From assembly GCA_959026725.1 (NCBI GenBank), contig CAUFMG010000022.1, positions 1 to 33,311 of the forward strand: DNA of 33,311 bases, in the 5' to 3' direction. This stretch comes from an uncultured Collinsella sp. (lineage in GTDB: Bacteria > Actinomycetota > Coriobacteriia > Coriobacteriales > Coriobacteriaceae). The notes below the pieces were generated by a model, which saw only the letters and a list, made by a program, of their open reading frames with translations, had not been told where the DNA came from and searched no databases. The position numbers and the translations under genes were made by a program. Below, in pieces: positions 24,228 to 31,913 of this stretch (position 1 is the first letter of the stretch; every line of letters begins with the position of its first letter).

Positions 24228-24263
24228 AGAGGGGCTGTCCCGCGTTGATGGGACAGCCCCTCT
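24228..24263 (-). terminator. Rho-independent terminator of htrA
   Basis: A perfect 14-bp stem (AGAGGGGCTGTCCC and its complement) with an 8-nt loop lies 27 bases past the htrA stop and is followed on the minus strand by TTTTCTTC. The IS200 element begins right at the end of that T-rich run. Confidence 0.88.
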
Positions 24264-24289
24264 GGCTTCGGCATGTGCGAAATGGCTCG

Positions 24290-25750
24290 TTAGTAACCCT
24301 GGCCGTAGCCCTGACCCTGGCCCTGCTGGCCCAGCAGCTCCTCCAGGTACCGGCGCAGCTGCTCGTCGGTAATACCGCCGTTGCCGGTGTCGGTCGAACT
24401 GTCGTCCTGCTGCTGGTTCTGCAGCTCCTCATCGGAGCCCAGCTCGACGGTGACCTTCTTCTCTTCCTTGCCGCGCATGAGCGTGATCTCGACCTTCTCG
24501 CCCACCTCGTGGCTGCGCAGCGCGATGATCAGGCCATCGGCGCTCGTGATCTCGTCGTCGCCCAGCTTGGTGATGACGTCGCCCTCCTGAATGCCAGCCT
24601 TAGCAGCAGGACCATCCTCGACGACGCTCGCCACATACGCGCCGCTATCGGTGCTCAGCTTGTTGGTGCGGGCGTTGAGCGCATTGACGCTCGAAAGCGT
24701 AGCGCCCATGTACGGATGCACCGGCGTCTTGCCGCCGATAATCTGGTCGGCAATGTTCTTGGCGTAGTTAACCGGAATGGCAAAGCCCACGCCCGAGCTG
24801 GAGCCCGAGTAGCTCTCGATGAGCGAGTTGATGCCCACCAGCTCACCGTTGTCGTTGACGAGCGCGCCGCCGGAGTTGCCCGGGTTGATGGCGGCATCGG
24901 TCTGAATCATGTTGGCATAGATGGTGTTACCGCTGGTAGAGCTCATGGCCGTGGAACGATAGAGCGCCGACACGATACCCGTGGAGACAGACTGCTCGTT
25001 GCCGAACGGCGAGCCGATCGCCATAACCCACTCGCCAACGTTGAGCTTGGAGGAGTCGCCAATTTCGATCGGCGTAAGCTTGGAGGCGTCGGCGTCCTTG
25101 AGCTTGATGACGGCCAGGTCGCTCGAGGCGTCGTTGCCCACGAACTCGGCCTCGTACGTGGTTCCGTCGTCCATGGTAACCACGTACTGGTCATAGCCAT
25201 CGACCACGTGGTTGTTGGTGAGGATGTGGCCCTCGGTATCGAGCACCACGCCCGAGCCGACGCTGCCCGAGCTGTCCGACTCGTCGGCAGACTGCGAAAG
25301 CGAGCCATTCTGGCTACCGCTCGAAGTGGCGGTAATGGAAACCACGGAGGGCAGGGCCTTAGCAGAAACGGCCTCGGCCAGCGTGGTGTCCTCGGAGTCA
25401 ATGGTGATCTTTTGCGTCGACGAACCCGAAGCACCCGCCGTCACGGCATTCTTGCCGCCACCGATATCGAGCGTGCCGCTCATAATGAGCGCAATGACCA
25501 GCAGGGCGCCGCAGGCGCAGCCGGCAAGCGCTGTAATAAAGATCGGCAGCTTTTTGGTCTTGGTCTTGACCACCGTGTGCTTGTTTACAACCTGCTGGCT
25601 GCCCAGCGGCTTTCCGGTCTGCGTGTCGTAGGCCTGCACGTAGGGAATGTTGGTGTCGGCAGGCGTCGACTCCACCTGCACGCGCGGCTGCTGCTGGGTC
25701 TCGCCGGCGTTGCCCGCATCCTGGGGACGCTGGGAATCGTACTCGCTCAT
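24290..25750 (-). CDS. HtrA/DegP-type membrane-anchored serine protease
   Basis: This is an envelope protease and chaperone for misfolded exported proteins. The 486-residue protein has a long cytoplasmic N-terminus rich in Gln, one membrane segment (about 68-90), a trypsin-like domain with His181 (TNNHVVDG), Asp211 (SSDLAVIK) and Ser293 (GNSGGALV), one PDZ domain (about 350-440, GPAAKAGIQEGDVI), and a Gln/Gly-rich tail ending GQGYGQGY. The start at 25750 follows AAAGGA; an earlier frame extension has no site. Monocistronic by its terminator. In a pilus-bearing cell it could help clear misfolded surface proteins, but nothing here shows that directly. Confidence 0.92.
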   Translation of the reverse strand: MSEYDSQRPQDAGNAGETQQQPRVQVESTPADTNIPYVQAYDTQTGKPLGSQQVVNKHTVVKTKTKKLPIFITALAGCACGALLVIALIMSGTLDIGGGKNAVTAGASGSSTQKITIDSEDTTLAEAVSAKALPSVVSITATSSGSQNGSLSQSADESDSSGSVGSGVVLDTEGHILTNNHVVDGYDQYVVTMDDGTTYEAEFVGNDASSDLAVIKLKDADASKLTPIEIGDSSKLNVGEWVMAIGSPFGNEQSVSTGIVSALYRSTAMSSTSGNTIYANMIQTDAAINPGNSGGALVNDNGELVGINSLIESYSGSSSGVGFAIPVNYAKNIADQIIGGKTPVHPYMGATLSSVNALNARTNKLSTDSGAYVASVVEDGPAAKAGIQEGDVITKLGDDEITSADGLIIALRSHEVGEKVEITLMRGKEEKKVTVELGSDEELQNQQQDDSSTDTGNGGITDEQLRRYLEELLGQQGQGQGYGQGY

Positions 25751-25921
25751 GGCTGCGATCCTTTCGTCAAATAACCAAAGGCCCGCCAAACATATGGCGG
25801 GCCATCATTGTTCACGTTGAGTTGTACCCCAATATGCGGGCGCAAGTGTATGAGAACGCAATCTTTTAGGAAGGCTTAAGTTCTGTTGCAGGCCCGAAAG
25901 GAACCCGCATCTGCGTCAAAA

Positions 25922-25954
25922 CCACTACAAAGGCGCGTGTCCCCTTTGTGGCGG
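25922..25954 (-). repeat. GGTGCCTGTCCCC hairpin, family 2, copy 4
   Basis: CCACTACAAAGG pairs with CCTTTGTGGCGG; the core here is CGCGTGTCC. It lies four bases beyond the response regulator stop and is followed on the minus strand by TTTTG, so it probably serves as that gene's terminator. The rest of the 25751-25958 interval holds the htrA promoter region and shows no gene. Confidence 0.75.
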
Positions 25955-25958
25955 AAAT

Positions 25959-26618
25959 CTAGTCCTTAAACAGATAGCCCACGCCGCGGACGGTGGTGAT
26001 GTGTGCCGCGATCTGCGGGCCCACCTTGGAGCGGATACGTCGAATGTGCACGTCAACGGTGCGCGTGCCGCCGCAGTACTCAAAGCCCCACACGCGGTGC
26101 AGCAGCACCTCGCGGCTGTAGACGCGGTTGGGATGCGTCGCCAAAAAGCTCAGCAGCGAGTACTCCATCAACGTCAGGTCGATGGGTTCGTCATCGAGCG
26201 TCACCTGGTAGGTAGCCAGGTTAATCTCGAGGTTGTCGATGTTGAGCACATCGTCGGCGGTAACGGTCTCCTCCTCGCCCATCAAGCGCTGCGCGCGAGC
26301 CTTGAGCTCGTTGGGCGTCGCCGTGGGGCATACGAAGTCGGCATGCGCGTTCGGCAGGCGCAGGGTGCCGAGCGCCTCGTCGTCAACGATCACCAGCATG
26401 GGAACGCCGCCGCGATCGTCAAGCCACTTGGCAATCTGATCGATGCGGTCGCTGCGGATGCCATCGGAATCGAGGATCAGCAGGTCAAAGTCGTGCGCTG
26501 CAGTCGGCGAATCGGGGGTTGCCAGGCTCACCTCGACACCCAGGGTGGTCGTCAAGCTGCGGGCAAACTCGTGGAAGCGCGTCGTGCGCGCCATGAACAG
26601 GGCACTCTTATCGGACAT
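25959..26618 (-). CDS. Orphan OmpR-type regulator with atypical receiver (GlnR-like)
   Basis: This is a 219-residue DNA-binding protein. About 1-105 is a receiver-like domain: DLLILDSDG keeps an Asp at the phosphorylation position, but the acidic pair after the first strand is absent (SALFMARTTRF) and the conserved Lys near the end is missing (FVCPTATPNEL). About 125-219 is a normal OmpR winged helix (LTLMEYSLLSFLATHPNRVYSR, RTVDVHIRRIRSKVG, TVRGVGYLF). No histidine kinase is nearby. It lies 50 bases after a glutamine synthetase homologue. Actinobacterial GlnR has the same architecture, with a non-phosphorylated receiver, and controls nitrogen genes, so a GlnR-like role is inferred. GGAGG supports the start at 26618. 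Confidence 0.75.
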   Translation of the reverse strand: MSDKSALFMARTTRFHEFARSLTTTLGVEVSLATPDSPTAAHDFDLLILDSDGIRSDRIDQIAKWLDDRGGVPMLVIVDDEALGTLRLPNAHADFVCPTATPNELKARAQRLMGEEETVTADDVLNIDNLEINLATYQVTLDDEPIDLTLMEYSLLSFLATHPNRVYSREVLLHRVWGFEYCGGTRTVDVHIRRIRSKVGPQIAAHITTVRGVGYLFKD

Positions 26619-26668
26619 ATCGGCCTCCAAGGAAATGAGCTCAATCGTACTGAAACAAGTCAGCGCGA

Positions 26669-28006
26669 TTAGGAGTTCGCCAGGTAGTGCTTAATCTCCC
26701 ACTCGGTAATCGTAGACTCAAACTTATGCCACTCGTCGCGCTTCTTTTTGAGGAAGAAGCTGTGGATGTGCTCGCCGAGGGCATCCTTCATAAACTGCGA
26801 GTCCTCAAACACGTCGAGCGCCTCTTTGAGCGAGCGCGGCAGCGGCGTGTAGCCGGCCTCGAGCATCTGACGGTCGGTAAGCTTGAGCGTCTCGGCCGTT
26901 GCCTCGGGCGGGAGTTCCAGCTTGCGCTCGATGCCGTCCAGACCAGCCGCCAGCGTGACGGCGTTGACCAGGTACGGGTTGGCCATGGGGTCGGGACTAC
27001 GAAGCTCGATGCGCGTGGACAGCTGCTTGCCGGGCTTGTAGACCGGAATGCGGACCATGCTCGCGCGGTTGCGCAGGCCCCACGTGGCGTACTGCGGCAC
27101 GGAATCGCCGCCCGTGGTGATGCGCTTGTACGAGTTGACCGTGGGGTTAGTGATAGCGCTGATCTCGCGCGCGTGTGCCAGAATGCCGGCCATGTAGTGC
27201 TTGGCGATATCGGAGAGGTGATACTTCTCGTCGTCCTCGCCCCAAAAGACGTTGTTGCCGTCGTGGTCGAATAGCGACTGGCACAGGAACATAGCGCTGC
27301 CGTCCTCGCCCGCCAGCGGCTTGGGCATAAAGGAGGCGTGGCACCCGCTCTCGTAAGCCTGCTGCTTAATGATGAGTTTGGCCGTGGTGATGGCGTCGGA
27401 CATGCTCAGGGCCTCGGCGTGGCGCAGGCTCATGCCGTGCTGCGAGCGACCGGCGGCGTGAAAGGTGTACTCCACGGGCACGGACATCTTCTCGAGCGTA
27501 AGGACCGTGTTGCGGCGCAGGTCGCGGGCGGCATCGCTCACCGAAAGATCGAAGTAGCCCACGTTGTCGAGCGGCTCGGGCGTGTGCTCGTCGGGGAAGT
27601 AGTAATACTCCAGCTCGGCGCCCACGTTGAGCAGATAGCCAGCCTTCTCGGCCTTGCGGAACATGCGGCGCAGGGCATCGCGTGGATCGCCGGCAAAGGG
27701 CTTGCAATCGGGAGTGCACACGTCGCAGAACACGCGGGCGACGCCGTTGTGGCTCGGGCGCCACGGCAGAATCTGGAAGGTCGAAGCATCGGGGAATGCC
27801 AGCATGTCGGCTTCCTCGGGCGTGGCAAAGCCCTCGATGGCGGAGCCGTCAAAGCCAATACCCTCCTCAAAAGCGACCTCGAGGTCCTCGGGGCTAATGG
27901 CAAAGTTCTTGAGGCGGCCGAGAATGTCGACAAACCACAGACGCACAAAGCGGATGTCACGCTGCTCTACGGAGCGGAGTACGTAATCGATGTTCTGCTG
28001 GTTCAT
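26669..28006 (-). CDS. Glutamine synthetase-like protein lacking key active-site residues
   Basis: This is a 445-residue type I glutamine synthetase homologue of normal length. Retained: FDGSAIEGF (residues 52-60), ELEYYYF with two Glu (131, 133), RNRASMVRIP (312-321) and TRIELRSPDP (331-340). Changed: the usual HHEVxxxQHEI is FHAAGRSQHGM (182-192), so two metal-binding Glu are Ala184 and Gly191; NGSGMH is DGSAMF (235-240), so the metal-binding His is Phe240; and the flap Glu is Asp301. By Salmonella numbering these are E212, E220, H269 and E327. Ordinary Gln synthesis is therefore doubtful. A regulatory pseudoenzyme or a changed ligase are options. It precedes the GlnR-like gene, probably as an operon. 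GGGGAG precedes the ATG. Confidence 0.85.
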   Translation of the reverse strand: MNQQNIDYVLRSVEQRDIRFVRLWFVDILGRLKNFAISPEDLEVAFEEGIGFDGSAIEGFATPEEADMLAFPDASTFQILPWRPSHNGVARVFCDVCTPDCKPFAGDPRDALRRMFRKAEKAGYLLNVGAELEYYYFPDEHTPEPLDNVGYFDLSVSDAARDLRRNTVLTLEKMSVPVEYTFHAAGRSQHGMSLRHAEALSMSDAITTAKLIIKQQAYESGCHASFMPKPLAGEDGSAMFLCQSLFDHDGNNVFWGEDDEKYHLSDIAKHYMAGILAHAREISAITNPTVNSYKRITTGGDSVPQYATWGLRNRASMVRIPVYKPGKQLSTRIELRSPDPMANPYLVNAVTLAAGLDGIERKLELPPEATAETLKLTDRQMLEAGYTPLPRSLKEALDVFEDSQFMKDALGEHIHSFFLKKKRDEWHKFESTITEWEIKHYLANS

Positions 28007-28071
28007 GTCGCTCCCCTTTCTTTCGGGCGGGTTTCGACTGGTCTATATCGCAGATACTATCGCAGAAAAAT

Positions 28072-28087
28072 GTTTCCGCAGGGTTAA
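28072..28087 (-). promoter_or_regulatory. Possible GlnR-type binding site upstream of the glutamine synthetase homologue
   Basis: Read on the minus strand, TTAAC-n6-GAAAC lies about 65-80 bases before the start codon. Actinobacterial GlnR sites are built from GTnAC and GAAAC half-sites six bases apart, so this is one base from that pattern. Only one pair is present, and no clear -35/-10 could be fixed around it. Confidence 0.3.
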
Positions 28088-28132
28088 AGCGTATCAAGCG
28101 CTCAAAAAACGTGCGCGAACAGGCAGTCTGAC

Positions 28133-28627
28133 TTACGCGCGATCATAAAGGATCACTCCTTCGCGCTCGATTACCGCGGCAAGATCGTCATCAAGATGAT
28201 CACTAGAGACGAGATCAACCTGCCTCCCGGTTTCTTTGCGCACCGCCTCACCAAATGCCGACAGCGCGAAAAGACCAAAGCCCTGCTCGCGATCGACTTC
28301 GAGACGCAAGTCAATATCGCTATCGACATGTGCCTCGCCCCGGGCATACGAACCAAAAAGAATCACGGTTTTGATGGCGGGAATCGAGCTGGCTGCCTCG
28401 CGGACGGCGGACTCAATCTGGGCAGTATCCAAAATGCCCGTCGCGGCGCTTTCGCTCGCAGAGCTTTTACCAAGTGAGGGAACAAACGGCAGAGAGCGCT
28501 CGCGCAGCATCTGCCTCATAAACATATTGACCGCAACAGACGAAGTCATGCCAAGCTCTTCGCACAGCTCGGCAAATGAGTCTTTAATTGACGAGTCCAC
28601 TCGCACACTCAGCACAGACGCAGCCAT
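28133..28627 (-). CDS. RelB/DinJ-type antitoxin domain fused to an MNT nucleotidyltransferase
   Basis: This is a 164-residue two-domain protein. Residues 1-53 closely follow DinJ-type antitoxins (SVRVDSSIKDSFAELCEELG, then AVNMFMRQMLRERSLPF), a ribbon-helix-helix DNA-binding fold. Residues 65-164 form a minimal nucleotidyltransferase: GSYARG (92-97), SDIDL with Asp104 and Asp106, and a third acidic residue at Asp138 (RQVDLV). MNT proteins usually neutralise a neighbouring HEPN toxin by AMPylation, and DinJ proteins neutralise YafQ. Neither toxin is adjacent. AGGAGGT lies just before the ATG, and the 42-base gap to lacI contains a GTCT...AGAC dyad and a GATAAT, so autoregulation is plausible. 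Confidence 0.8.
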   Translation of the reverse strand: MAASVLSVRVDSSIKDSFAELCEELGMTSSVAVNMFMRQMLRERSLPFVPSLGKSSASESAATGILDTAQIESAVREAASSIPAIKTVILFGSYARGEAHVDSDIDLRLEVDREQGFGLFALSAFGEAVRKETGRQVDLVSSDHLDDDLAAVIEREGVILYDRA

Positions 28628-28669
28628 GGATACCTCCTGTATGACATTGTCTATATATTATCACACAGA

Positions 28670-29692
28670 CTAGCGCGAAGTCGAAGCGCGGTGTTCGATG
28701 TGGCCGGGAATCTCGATGCGCTTGGGGGCGAGCTTTGCGGCCTCGCCCACGGTGGTGGTGACGACGTCAATGCGCTCGGACAGGCGCTCGACCACGCGCT
28801 CGGCAATGGTGATGGTGTCTTGCGCTGCCGTGGTCACACCGCCAAAGAGCACATGGTTCCAGGGGTAGTCGTCAAACGTCGCGATCTTGAGCCCCGCCGG
28901 CAGCGAGGGACCAAGCTGCGCCAGCGCCTCGGTCAGACGCAGGAAGACCAGGCCGTTGACGGCAATGAGGCCGAGCTTTTTCCCTGCATAGCCGCGGATG
29001 GTCTCGTCCAAGCGGCCGACGCCCGAGGCGCCACCGTCGGCCAGAGTGACGACCTCACCCGCAAGGCCGCGTCGCGAAAGTTCGTCGGCAAAGGCCTCGG
29101 CACGCTCGCGACGCACGGGGCTGTCGTCGCTTGCCTCGGTGAGCAGGCACAGGCGCTCGCTGCCTGCAGCGGCCAAGGCGTCTACCAGACCGGCGACCAG
29201 CTCACGGTTGTTAGATGTCACTAGATCGACACCGCCGTCGGCAACGTCGCGGTCGAGCAGCACAACAGGCAGACGTCCCGCTGCCGCGGCGATCACCTCG
29301 TCATTGCCTCCGCAGGTGTTGACGACCAGGCCGTCCACGTCAGCATCGATAAGTCTGGCGAGCGACTCGGCCTCCTTAGCGGGGTCGTTGCCGCTAATGG
29401 CCGTCATGAGCGAGCAGCCGCGCGCGGCGGCGCTGGCGGAAAGTCCTTCAAGCATGGCGCTCGAGAACGGGTTGGCGATGTCGGCCAGGATCACACCGAT
29501 GAGGTTGGTACGCGAGCTGCGCAGATTGCGCGCGGCAGCACGTGGGCGATAGCCGGTGCGCTCGATGACCTCGGCGATGCGGGCGCGGGTCTCCTCGGTC
29601 ATTTGCCCGGGACGGTTGTTGAGATAGCGCGAGACCGTGGCCGGGCTCACACCCGCCTCGGCGGCAATGTCCTTGATTCTCATCTGCGCCAT
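28670..29692 (-). CDS. LacI-family transcriptional regulator
   Basis: This is a 340-residue regulator. The N-terminal helix-turn-helix and hinge are clear (MRIKDIAAEAGVSPATVSRYL, then ARNLRSSRTNLIGVILADI), followed by a periplasmic-binding-protein-like sugar sensor with NPFSSAMLEGL and DGLVVNTCGG. Start placed at 29692; the next Met three codons later is also possible. It is divergent from the KDG kinase gene, and two tandem LacI-type half-palindromes lie in the shared region downstream of the kinase -10. It therefore most likely represses the kinase/aldolase genes in response to a hexuronate-derived sugar such as KDG. The ligand is inferred from neighbours only. Confidence 0.9.
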   Translation of the reverse strand: MAQMRIKDIAAEAGVSPATVSRYLNNRPGQMTEETRARIAEVIERTGYRPRAAARNLRSSRTNLIGVILADIANPFSSAMLEGLSASAAARGCSLMTAISGNDPAKEAESLARLIDADVDGLVVNTCGGNDEVIAAAAGRLPVVLLDRDVADGGVDLVTSNNRELVAGLVDALAAAGSERLCLLTEASDDSPVRRERAEAFADELSRRGLAGEVVTLADGGASGVGRLDETIRGYAGKKLGLIAVNGLVFLRLTEALAQLGPSLPAGLKIATFDDYPWNHVLFGGVTTAAQDTITIAERVVERLSERIDVVTTTVGEAAKLAPKRIEIPGHIEHRASTSR

Positions 29693-29778
29693 GGCGCACC
29701 CCGTTTCCCAATTGTCAGCAGTCTGAGCCATTTTAGGCATTTTTTTAAAAATCTCGCTTGCAAAACGCTGTAGGTGAG

Positions 29779-29821
29779 TATACTACAACTCGAAACGAAA
29801 CCGATTTCGTAAACCGATTTC
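29779..29821 (+). promoter_or_regulatory. kdgK promoter -10 with two tandem LacI-type operators
   Basis: TATACT at 29779-29784 is the likely -10; TTGCAA at 29758 is a possible but close-set -35. Just downstream are GAAACCGATTTC (29797-29808) and TAAACCGATTTC (29810-29821), near-palindromes centred on CG as in LacI-family operators, 13 bp apart. Binding there would block transcription start. Confidence 0.6.
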
Positions 29822-29826
29822 GGCAA

Positions 29827-29884
29827 GCGTTGGCGCGGAGGTGCAAAGATGTACCCTACCGTCTTGGCACCTCCGCGCCAACGC
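29827..29884 (+). other. Long stem-loop in the kdgK leader
   Basis: Perfect 18-bp arms (GCGTTGGCGCGGAGGTGC and its complement) enclose a 22-nt loop in which AAGA/TCTT can pair further. It lies between the promoter and the kdgK ribosome binding site and has no U-tract, so it is not a plain terminator. One arm contains GGAGGTG, which the stem would hide. Confidence 0.8.
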
Positions 29885-29927
29885 CATATCAAAGGTGTAC
29901 GCACGAGCAAGAAGGAGCTGCGCGACC

Positions 29928-30962
29928 ATGGGTAAAACGGTTCTTACCTTCGGCGAAATCATGATGAGGCTCTCGCCCAAAGATCATCTGCGCATTGAGC
30001 AGGCAACCGAGTTTGACGTCCGCTACGGTGGCGCCGAGGCCAACACCGCTCTTTCCCTGGCCTACCAAGGCGACAAGGCCGCTTACGTATCCGTTGTCCC
30101 GGCCAACCGCCTAGGCGAGTGCGCGCTGCGCTCGCTGAAGGCCTACGGCGTCGACACAACGCGCGTCGTGCGTCAGGGCGACCGTCTTGGCTCCTATGTG
30201 TTTGAGGTCGGCGCCTCGCAGCGCGGCAACGGCTGCGTCTACGACCGCAAGTACTCTGCCATCAACATGGCCAAGCGCGACGTCTTTGACTGGGACGAGA
30301 TCCTCAAGGGCATCGATGTCTTCTATTTCTCCGGCGTGACGCCCGCTGTCTCCGACGAGATGGCCGCTGCGTGCAAGGATGCCCTCACCGCTTGCCGCGC
30401 CAAGGGCATCACCACCGTGTGCGACGTCAACTATCGCGGCAAGATGTGGTCGCCCGAAAAGTCGCAGGCCACCATGAAGGAGCTCCTGCCGCTCGTCGAC
30501 ATCTGCATCGCCAACGACGAGGACGCACCCGCCGGCCTCGGCATGACCTGCGTCTCCGGCTCCCTTGCCCACGGCATCGAGGAGCGCGACACCTACGTCG
30601 AGATGGCCCGCCAAATCTGCGCCGAGTACGGCTGCAAGAAGGTCGCTTCGGTCGTCCGCAACATCTCCTGCGTCGAGCGCTCCATCTGGATGGGCATGCT
30701 CTATGACGCCGAGAGCGGCGAGCACTGGTTCTCCCCTGCTCACGACGTTCACGTGCTCGAGGGCGTTGCCGCCGGCGACGCTTTCAACGCCGGCCTCGTC
30801 CATGCCCTCATCAACGACTTTGACCCGCAGGACGCCGTCAACTACGCGATTGCAGCCTCGATCCTCAAGCTCACCATCAAGGGCGATTCCAACTTGGTGA
30901 CCGCAGGCGAGATCGCAGCCGTGGCATCCGCCGCCGACGGTGGCACCCGCGTCGCGCGCTAG
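29928..30962 (+). CDS. kdgK: 2-keto-3-deoxygluconate kinase (PfkB family)
   Basis: This enzyme phosphorylates 2-keto-3-deoxygluconate to KDPG in hexuronate breakdown. The 344-residue protein has the PfkB entry motif LTFGEIMMRLSP, the sugar-binding VRYGGAEANTALSLA, CDVNYRGKMW, IANDEDA, and the ATP/catalytic signature GVAAGDAFNAGLVHAL with the catalytic Asp; the usual GAGD reads AAGD. The ATG at 29928 follows AAGGAG. The aldolase gene for its product follows 250 bases downstream. Substrate assignment rests on this pairing plus general resemblance; other ketodeoxy-sugars are possible. Confidence 0.85.
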   Translation: MGKTVLTFGEIMMRLSPKDHLRIEQATEFDVRYGGAEANTALSLAYQGDKAAYVSVVPANRLGECALRSLKAYGVDTTRVVRQGDRLGSYVFEVGASQRGNGCVYDRKYSAINMAKRDVFDWDEILKGIDVFYFSGVTPAVSDEMAAACKDALTACRAKGITTVCDVNYRGKMWSPEKSQATMKELLPLVDICIANDEDAPAGLGMTCVSGSLAHGIEERDTYVEMARQICAEYGCKKVASVVRNISCVERSIWMGMLYDAESGEHWFSPAHDVHVLEGVAAGDAFNAGLVHALINDFDPQDAVNYAIAASILKLTIKGDSNLVTAGEIAAVASAADGGTRVAR

Positions 30963-30976
30963 TCCGTCTCCATTCC

Positions 30977-31067
30977 GCGGGCCGCAGCTTTCCAATCCCA
31001 TACCCCTGCGGCCCGCTCCCCGATTCCTCCGGTCGGGCAAAACCACCAGTCCCATTCCGGTTTTGCC
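30977..31067 (+). other. Hairpins between kdgK and the aldolase gene
   Basis: GCGGGCCGCAG/CTGCGGCCCGC (30977-31016) and GGCAAAACC/GGTTTTGCC (31036-31067) are perfect stems without U-tracts. They fill the 253-base gap, which has no ORF with a ribosome binding site. They may protect or uncouple the two messages. Confidence 0.6.
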
Positions 31068-31215
31068 TGGCATTCCCTACATGACTGGTCGAGCAGCTGG
31101 TTTTGGAATTGCTTGAACCCCAAGCAGTGCCTCCGATAACCAATCCAAAATCGGCTCCTGACCAGCATATTTGGCAATCACGCGCCCATGCGCGCCATAC
31201 ATCGAAAGGAACATT

Positions 31216-31857
31216 ATGTTCGATCAGTTCTACACCACGCTTGAGTCCCTGGGCATCGTGCCGGTCGTCGTGCTCGACAAGGTCGAGGACGCCGCTCCGC
31301 TCGCCCACGCCCTTATGGCAGCTGGCATGAAGTCCGCCGAGGTCACCTTCCGCACCGCCTGCGCCGCCGAGTGCATCGCCGCTATGGCCGAGGCCGAGCC
31401 CGAGATGTGCGTTGGCGCCGGCACTGTCCTGACCGTCGAGCAGGTTGAGCAGGCCCGCGCAGCCGGTGCCAAGTTCATCGTCTCCCCGGGTTACAACGAG
31501 GACGTTGTGAAGCACTGCATCGACATCGACCTGCCTGTCCTTCCCGGCACCGTAACCCCCTCCGAGGTCACCGCAGCCGAGAACCTGGGCCTCAAGGTCA
31601 CCAAGTTCTTCCCCGCGTCCCAGAATGGCGGCCTGAACACCATCAAGGCCCTCGCCGCTCCGTTTGTCGGTCACCGCTTTATGCCCACCGGCGGCGTGAG
31701 CACCGCCAACGTCGAGGAGTACCTGAGCTCCTCCGCCATCATCGCCTGCGGTGGCACCTGGATGGTCAAGCCGGCCCTGTTTGCCGACGGCGACTTCTCC
31801 AAGGTCGAGCAGATCGCCCGCGAGGCCATGGACGTCGTCAAGAAGGTCCGCGGCTAG
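31216..31857 (+). CDS. eda: KDPG/KHG aldolase
   Basis: This aldolase splits KDPG into pyruvate and glyceraldehyde 3-phosphate. The 213-residue class I aldolase shows VPVVVLDKVEDA, AEVTFRT with the catalytic Glu, CVGAGTVLT, FIVSPGYN, LPGTVTPSE and VTKFFPAS, where Lys forms the Schiff base. AAAGGA lies six bases before the ATG. With kdgK it completes the route from ketodeoxygluconate to central metabolism. No dehydratase or uronate isomerase is present in the window. Confidence 0.93.
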   Translation: MFDQFYTTLESLGIVPVVVLDKVEDAAPLAHALMAAGMKSAEVTFRTACAAECIAAMAEAEPEMCVGAGTVLTVEQVEQARAAGAKFIVSPGYNEDVVKHCIDIDLPVLPGTVTPSEVTAAENLGLKVTKFFPASQNGGLNTIKALAAPFVGHRFMPTGGVSTANVEEYLSSSAIIACGGTWMVKPALFADGDFSKVEQIAREAMDVVKKVRG

Positions 31858-31874
31858 GTTTAGCTCTCTATCGT

Positions 31875-31909
31875 GAAAGGGGGGCGTGCCCTAGACCTCG
31901 CCCTCTTTC
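31875..31909 (+). terminator. Terminator after the aldolase gene
   Basis: GAAAGGGGGGCG pairs with CGCCCTCTTTC (one bulge), followed by TTTT. It lies 18 bases past the stop codon. Confidence 0.75.
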
Positions 31910-31913
31910 TTTT

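Noticed and set aside
26669..28006. Plain glutamine synthetase annotation (glnA)
   Set aside because: Overall homology is clear, but the metal-binding residues are substituted, so the standard function should not be assumed.
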